Shown here: in pieces, positions 59,308 through 64,000 of the stretch
How the letters are laid out: each line of letters starts with the position of its first letter
Numbering within the stretch: the stretch's first letter is position 1
Assembly (NCBI GenBank): GCA_015143295.1
Contig: JABCRI010001113.1
Span: 1 to 64,000 of the forward strand
From: Tetracentron sinense
Lineage: Eukaryota > Streptophyta > Magnoliopsida > Trochodendrales > Trochodendraceae
Reading direction: 5' to 3'
Length of the DNA stretch: 64,000 bases
Made by a program: the position numbers and the translations under genes
The notes under the pieces: model-generated
Database searches by the model: none
What the model saw: only the letters and a program-made list of their open reading frames with translations
What the model was told of the DNA's origin: nothing

Positions 59308-59414
59308 AATAGCGGAGAGTTTTAATCATGGATTTGGGATTCAGAACACCAAACACTTCCCAAAAAAAAAATCAAATATAGTTTTTTCAATTTCTTGGTT
59401 ATCTGAAAGTTGTA
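59308..59414. repeat. Direct repeat copy 1 (about 110 bp)
   Basis: AATAGCGGAGAGTTTTAATC to TCTGAAAGTTGTA, repeated at 60888-61009. It begins exactly where the kinase pseudogene stops. Confidence 0.85.
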
Positions 59415-59820
59415 GGCCGTCTTTCAAAAAGACTAAGGGTCTTGGTGAGGAGTAGAGAGTCTATTTTCCAATCATTCAAGGAGCTTATAAGCATTAAGAG
59501 ATGATGGTGTCATCAAAATGTGTATGACAGAGGTAGGACTGAAGTGATAGGGAATTGCTATACCACCGGGCCAGTGCCATCGTTGTCTATAGTAGTTTCA
59601 CCATGTATCATGTATTTCCTATGACATTTCTCAGCATTATTCCTTAAAAAATCCCGCGATGTCTCAATTACAATCGAGATCCTTCTCAAGTCTGTACCCA
59701 TCCCACAAAACTACATTAACTCAGAAAGTTTTTTTTATTGCAGATCCGATGCTCAAGTCTTGATTAAGTAAGAAAATCTGCTAGACATAAAATTTCCTTT
59801 CCTTTTTATTAGACTGACCA
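59415..59820. other. Intergenic, nothing recognised
   Basis: No reading frame or repeat stands out between the direct repeat and the subtilase remnant. Confidence 0.4.
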
Positions 59821-60204
59821 TCAATATGGTATACTTTGCATATGGTATTCATTAGTTGTAATAATTGAAGTAACTACCGTATCTTTTGTTACAATAGCTA
59901 GAATTGAATTGAGTTTCATCTTCAGCCCATCATCATTAAAGCTTTTACTCTCTGACCAAATTTCTCTATCTACCAAGCCAATAATCACATTGCCGCCAAA
60001 ATTGGTATAAGGCCAAAATCTGTAATACAGACTCAGGCCAAGAAAGTCTGGCGTCCTAGTAGTGTGAAGCTCCATTGTCACCTTGTCTTCTCGGACACCA
60101 GTCACTCCAGGCATTTCAGCCTTTTTTTTTTCTGCTTCTTGAGCAGTTAATATGGTTGCAAACCCATGGAAGACGGCGTAAGTGTAGAAAATTCGACTAT
60201 AATT
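59821..60204 (-). pseudogene. Subtilisin-like protease (subtilase) fragment
   Basis: The minus strand reads IFYTYAVFHGFATILTAQEA, the end of the I9 propeptide, then MPGVTGVREDKVTMELHTTR and TPDFLGLS, then NVIIGLVDREIWSESKSFND, the start of the S8 catalytic domain. The catalytic Asp is kept, but the usual Asp-Thr-Gly reads Asp-Arg-Glu. After FNDDG the similarity ends. Full plant subtilases exceed 700 residues; only about 125 remain, without signal peptide, His or Ser active sites. It is a pseudogene fragment of a secreted protease. Confidence 0.8.
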
Positions 60205-60887
60205 GCTAGGGTTCGTTTGGTGGTTGGTGAACGATGAATTATGAAATTGTACCAGTCATCTTGAGTTGAGAACTATTGGTGTGGACGACAATGTAACTAG
60301 AAATAACGGACTTAGTGGCATTGGTTGTTGCCAATGGTGAGAAGAATAGGAGGAGGAGAGATGAGGTAAGGATATTGCAGAAGGAAACGAAGGCCATCGA
60401 TGAACTCTAACTTGGTTCTTCTTCTTTCACTTGACTATGGAACACTTACTACATTAACAAGGGAAGAGGCTCTTATAACCAAAAGGATGATAAGCTGAAC
60501 AAAACACATTCATCCAGAGAAAATGGTGAGAAAGCAACCTGTTTGTTTATTAAAGTGCAGAGAGACCATTTTTGGTAGAGTGGGAAAGCAATCTTATCTG
60601 TTTTAGTTTTATTTCTCTATCATACTTGTTTGCTCTCTGATACTTCTCATCATTTCCACCACTGTAAGGCTAGAATTTTCCTTGGAGATCAGACATAATG
60701 AGACAATTTAACTGTTCAGAAAAAAATCATCACCCAGTAATGTCCGACGCTTTTCCACTTATGTCATGGGTCTAGCTGTTTGGACTCCTCTGAACTCAAG
60801 AGTTTGGGTATCTGTGTATGTATTTATCCCCCCAAGAGATAGAAACAACACACAAACAAGAATAAACCCAATGACCGGAAATTTCAA
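60205..60887. other. Intergenic, nothing recognised
   Basis: No further subtilase sequence could be followed upstream of the fragment. Nothing else is supported. Confidence 0.4.
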
Positions 60888-61009
60888 ATAGCGGAGAGTT
60901 TTAATCATGGATTTGGGATTCAGAACAGAACTATGCTTGTAGCCAAGCACTTCCAAAAAAAAAAAATCAATTATGGTTATTTCAATTTCTTGGTTATCTG
61001 AAAGTTGTA
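60888..61009. repeat. Direct repeat copy 2
   Basis: Matches 59308-59414 (ATAGCGGAGAGTTTTAATCA, then GGATTTGGGATTCAGAACA, A-run, TTGGTTATCTGAAAGTTGTA) with a 14-base insertion-type difference near 60928. Confidence 0.85.
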
Positions 61010-61051
61010 TCCATTGAACTTGTTTGGTTATCTTTCCCCTTCACAGCACAA

Positions 61052-61320
61052 GCTATAGAGACAGACTGATTAGATACGCAAAAAAGTTACTGATGTTCAT
61101 ATGTCATTATTCTGAACGGCATTGACTAACTTTTAGTTTGCCCACTATATATCATGCATGTCGGATTCAATTAGGCTGATGTGCATGCTATAGAGACACA
61201 CTGATGAGATACGCAAAACAGTTACGGAGGTTCATATGTCATTTTTCTGAAAGGAATTGACTAACTTTTAGTTTGCCCACTATATATCATGCATGTCGGA
61301 TTCAATTAGACTGCTGTGCA
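61052..61320. repeat. 135-bp tandem duplication
   Basis: Two copies starting GCTATAGAGACA at 61052 and 61187, each with TATATATCATGCATGTCGGA near the end. Unit 1 (13330-13500) and unit 2 have only one copy of the related sequence. Confidence 0.8.
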
Positions 61321-62510
61321 TACTGAGAAGTACTGGACTTGGGTGAAACCCACTGCATTAGCTGTGCTGTAATGCAATTAGTACCAATGTCTGAATTGAT
61401 GATTCAATTAGTTTATTGACTGTCAGTGCCTTGTGTTTTGGCATTAAATAGCTAGATACATGAGAAAATATAAAAAGCAGAGGATTAGCCAGTCATGGTG
61501 TTTGTTACTTGACATTAGTGAACCAAATTGAGAACCACTGAATTAAGCTAAAGGCATGAGAGACCACTACATTATTTACAAGAAATATGTATTACCTGGT
61601 CCCTTATGTGGAATAACACAAACCATAGATACACTGATTAATATAGAACAAAGAGAACTTTTTCTTCTAATACATAGTAAAGTTTTATAAAAGAAAGTAT
61701 GAAATTTACGCGGGAAAGGAAGAGAGTTCCCTATACATATTGAACCTTAGTTTATAGCTCCCTTTGCTCAGGAGTCGCATAGGTCATTAGAACCTTCGAG
61801 AGAAGAAAATTGAGAATCTCTATCTCCGCAAGAGTTGATGGTCACCATGCATGAGTATCATTTCATGCAGACTATGCAGTAGACTTGGGCATTGCTTGAA
61901 CAAAATGTTGTGTTTTAGAGAAAAAAGTAGGATTACTTTATCAGTTCTTGTTTATTTATTTTACGTTTTAATAACTCTTATTTATTCATTTTTGTAGGAG
62001 AAAACTGAAAAAGTAGATTTTAGGCTAGTTAATGAAAGTCAATTATCTTTTGCAATATGTGTTTATGGGAAATATCTGGTGAATGATCTCCTTTTGAAGA
62101 TAGTTTAAAGCTGAAGGTTCTTTTCTGAACCTGGGTTGCTTGCATTGGCTGTTTAACATGCCAAACCCCTCATTACATCATAAGGGGGTATTGCTCTGTA
62201 ATCCATCTTCGACAATATCGGCAACCACACCAATCATTATTTCCTTGATTATACATTGAAGCCACTAAAAACAACAAATTTCAAAACACTTTTGATTGTT
62301 GGCCACTGATCACTGCCATGTGAGAGGTACTTAGTTGTATAGAAACCTGAGATGAAGAAAAAAGGTGAGGAATATGGGAGAATGGGCGAGAAGTTGTGGG
62401 AAAGATGATGTATGATATAGAGAAGGATTAAGGAATCAAGCGGAAGTGGGCTAGGAAGATTCCTCACAGATAGGATGAGAGCTAACTAGCAAAATGTGTT
62501 AGGGAATAAA
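61321..62510. other. Intergenic, no gene
   Basis: 61321-62090 shows no gene or clear repeat. From about 62091 it rejoins the block shared with 18206-18605 and 34095-34490. No counterpart of the 183-codon ORF or the large foldback was seen in unit 3. Confidence 0.5.
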
Positions 62511-64000
62511 TGTTGCGCCCCAAAATCCCTCCTAGGTTAAAGTGAGACATTGGTACGTGACTTAACCATCATACCATCATGTTAGAAGCATTTAAGGCAA
62601 TCAAAAATACGAACTTGAAAATTGTTCCTCAATTAATAACTATTGATACTTCAAATAAGTATTCATTAAAATTCATAACTAAACTAAACTCAACATGAAA
62701 ATCTGAATCATCCATCGTGATTCTTAACCATCAATTTAACCTAATCACAAATCCATTAAAATTTCAACTACAATATCCTTAAACTCAATTAAGTGCTAAT
62801 GAACCAAAATCAATAGTACAACCAACGATCAAGATCTCATTCCCCTCGGGATGATCACCTGTTGGATCTTCCTCTACGTACTATTCCTCTTCCCATGGTC
62901 AAGATCCCATTTCCCCTCTTCCCACAGTCTAGGTGCAAAAATATCGAACCTCGAACCTGTCGAAAATAACAATTCGACTGAGTATTGAAAACACTCAGCG
63001 TATATGAACTCCTAACTAACAATATTATAAACATTAATATAAAGCATATATCATGGTTTAACAATACATGCACACATTACATAAATCAGAGTGCGGAAAC
63101 ATCTTTTATTTTTTATTCTTACATGTGCCGACTTGTGCTTCCTTTTCTTACTTTTCAGACTTGTCTTTCTTTTCTTACTTTTCTGACTTGTCTTTCTTGT
63201 CCCGTGAGTGAATTCAACAAACATGCACTATATAATAACTTAAATAACTTCACTCCATACATGGGTAGAGACTAACATATACTCTATTTACCGAGATACC
63301 AAATCTTTAGCACATTATCCGGTGCATACGGCATAGCACATTATCCGGTGCACACGACTTGCTTGGGATTAACTTTCTTGGTTTTTCTTGCTTTGATCTT
63401 AAACTTATTGGTACCCGGACAATGTAAAACTCAATAATACAGTCATACTTGTGTACTCACATACTTGTGTAATTACTTGTAATCGTGCTCTTCATCATGC
63501 TTATGCATATCAATTATTGAGTGAGTGTGAGTGAACGATGATAACCCTCGGTTAAATCACACCCTAAATTATCAGTCAAAGGCCCTCGAAGATTCATCAT
63601 AACGACTCATGCTGCCATGATAATACTCCTAAGCAAAGCAACCATAATTCAAGCTTTGTTTTAACCGAACATATACCATCCATGCAACTTGTACATCATA
63701 CATCAAGATCAGGGCATATCATAAATCTCTTAGTCAGTAAATTAAAACATGCTTAATAGGGATTTTCACAATAAAATTATGAAATCAAATCAATCATCCT
63801 ACATCAATTTCACACATATATTTTCATATATTCGATTTGACTAAAAACCCTAATTTCACAAAACATCACAAACTTGCATCACGATCATAAACATTCCATC
63901 AATCCAACATACATCCCTTCCTCCATTCTCCATCATACATTCAACACAAAATATTTCATTTCCCATTGTTTGACATACATAATGGAAATAATAATAAGAA
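62511..64000. mobile_element. LTR family A, unit 3, cut by window end
   Basis: Starts TGTTGCGCCCC after ATAAA (62506-62510), the same insertion point as in units 1 and 2. It aligns with 18606-20100. The right end is outside the window. Confidence 0.88.

Overview
This is nuclear DNA of a flowering plant, probably a eudicot. The evidence is AT-rich intergenic DNA dominated by solo LTRs, nested Ty1/copia and Mutator-like (MULE) elements, intron-containing transposon genes, and a compact MAP3K-type kinase. The species cannot be named from the sequence. Only two undamaged cellular genes stand out, the kinase copies at 27660-28850 and 56355-57536. A duplicated 183-codon ORF of unknown function (16439-16990 and 32174-32725) is the next best candidate.

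The window is built from three tandem copies of one large unit. Each unit runs: kinase, shared 3' flank with a fossil kinase scrap, 183-codon repeat ORF, foldback element, a long LTR (family A, containing family B), another LTR (family C), then the promoter of the next kinase. Unit 1 starts with a broken kinase (10386-11279) and runs to about 26.3 kb. Unit 2 starts with the kinase at 27660 and runs to about 46.9 kb. Unit 3 starts with the kinase at 56355, is rearranged after about 58.5 kb, and leaves the window inside its LTR-A. Comparing units gives exact insertion borders, target-site duplications and empty sites. LTR-A is in all three units. LTR-B and LTR-C are in units 1 and 2 (untestable in unit 3). 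A solo copia LTR (15620-15937) is private to unit 1. Two solo LTRs (36326-38727, 43405-45106) and a small foldback (33314-33454) are private to unit 2. A large MULE is private to the promoter of unit 3.

Upstream of the units, 0.5-6.2 kb is LTR-derived DNA. A decayed minus-strand copia element at 6.2-10.4 kb has its RNase H part inverted, and its LTR abuts the 5'-truncated kinase pseudogene. The element at 46942-55845 is a MULE with 164/165-bp terminal inverted repeats. It carries a plus-strand DUF1985/Ulp1-protease gene and a convergent minus-strand transposase with only a few visible lesions. It also has four arrays of about 20-bp palindromic units centred on GAATTC. It lies between the ancestral TATA region and the 5' UTR of the third kinase, so that kinase has lost its original promoter spacing.

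The most unusual signals are the MULE palindrome arrays, a recurring hairpin of form GGTAAT-NNN-ATTACC inside the solo LTR at 36326-38727, the MULE capture of a kinase promoter, and the uncharacterised duplicated repeat protein.
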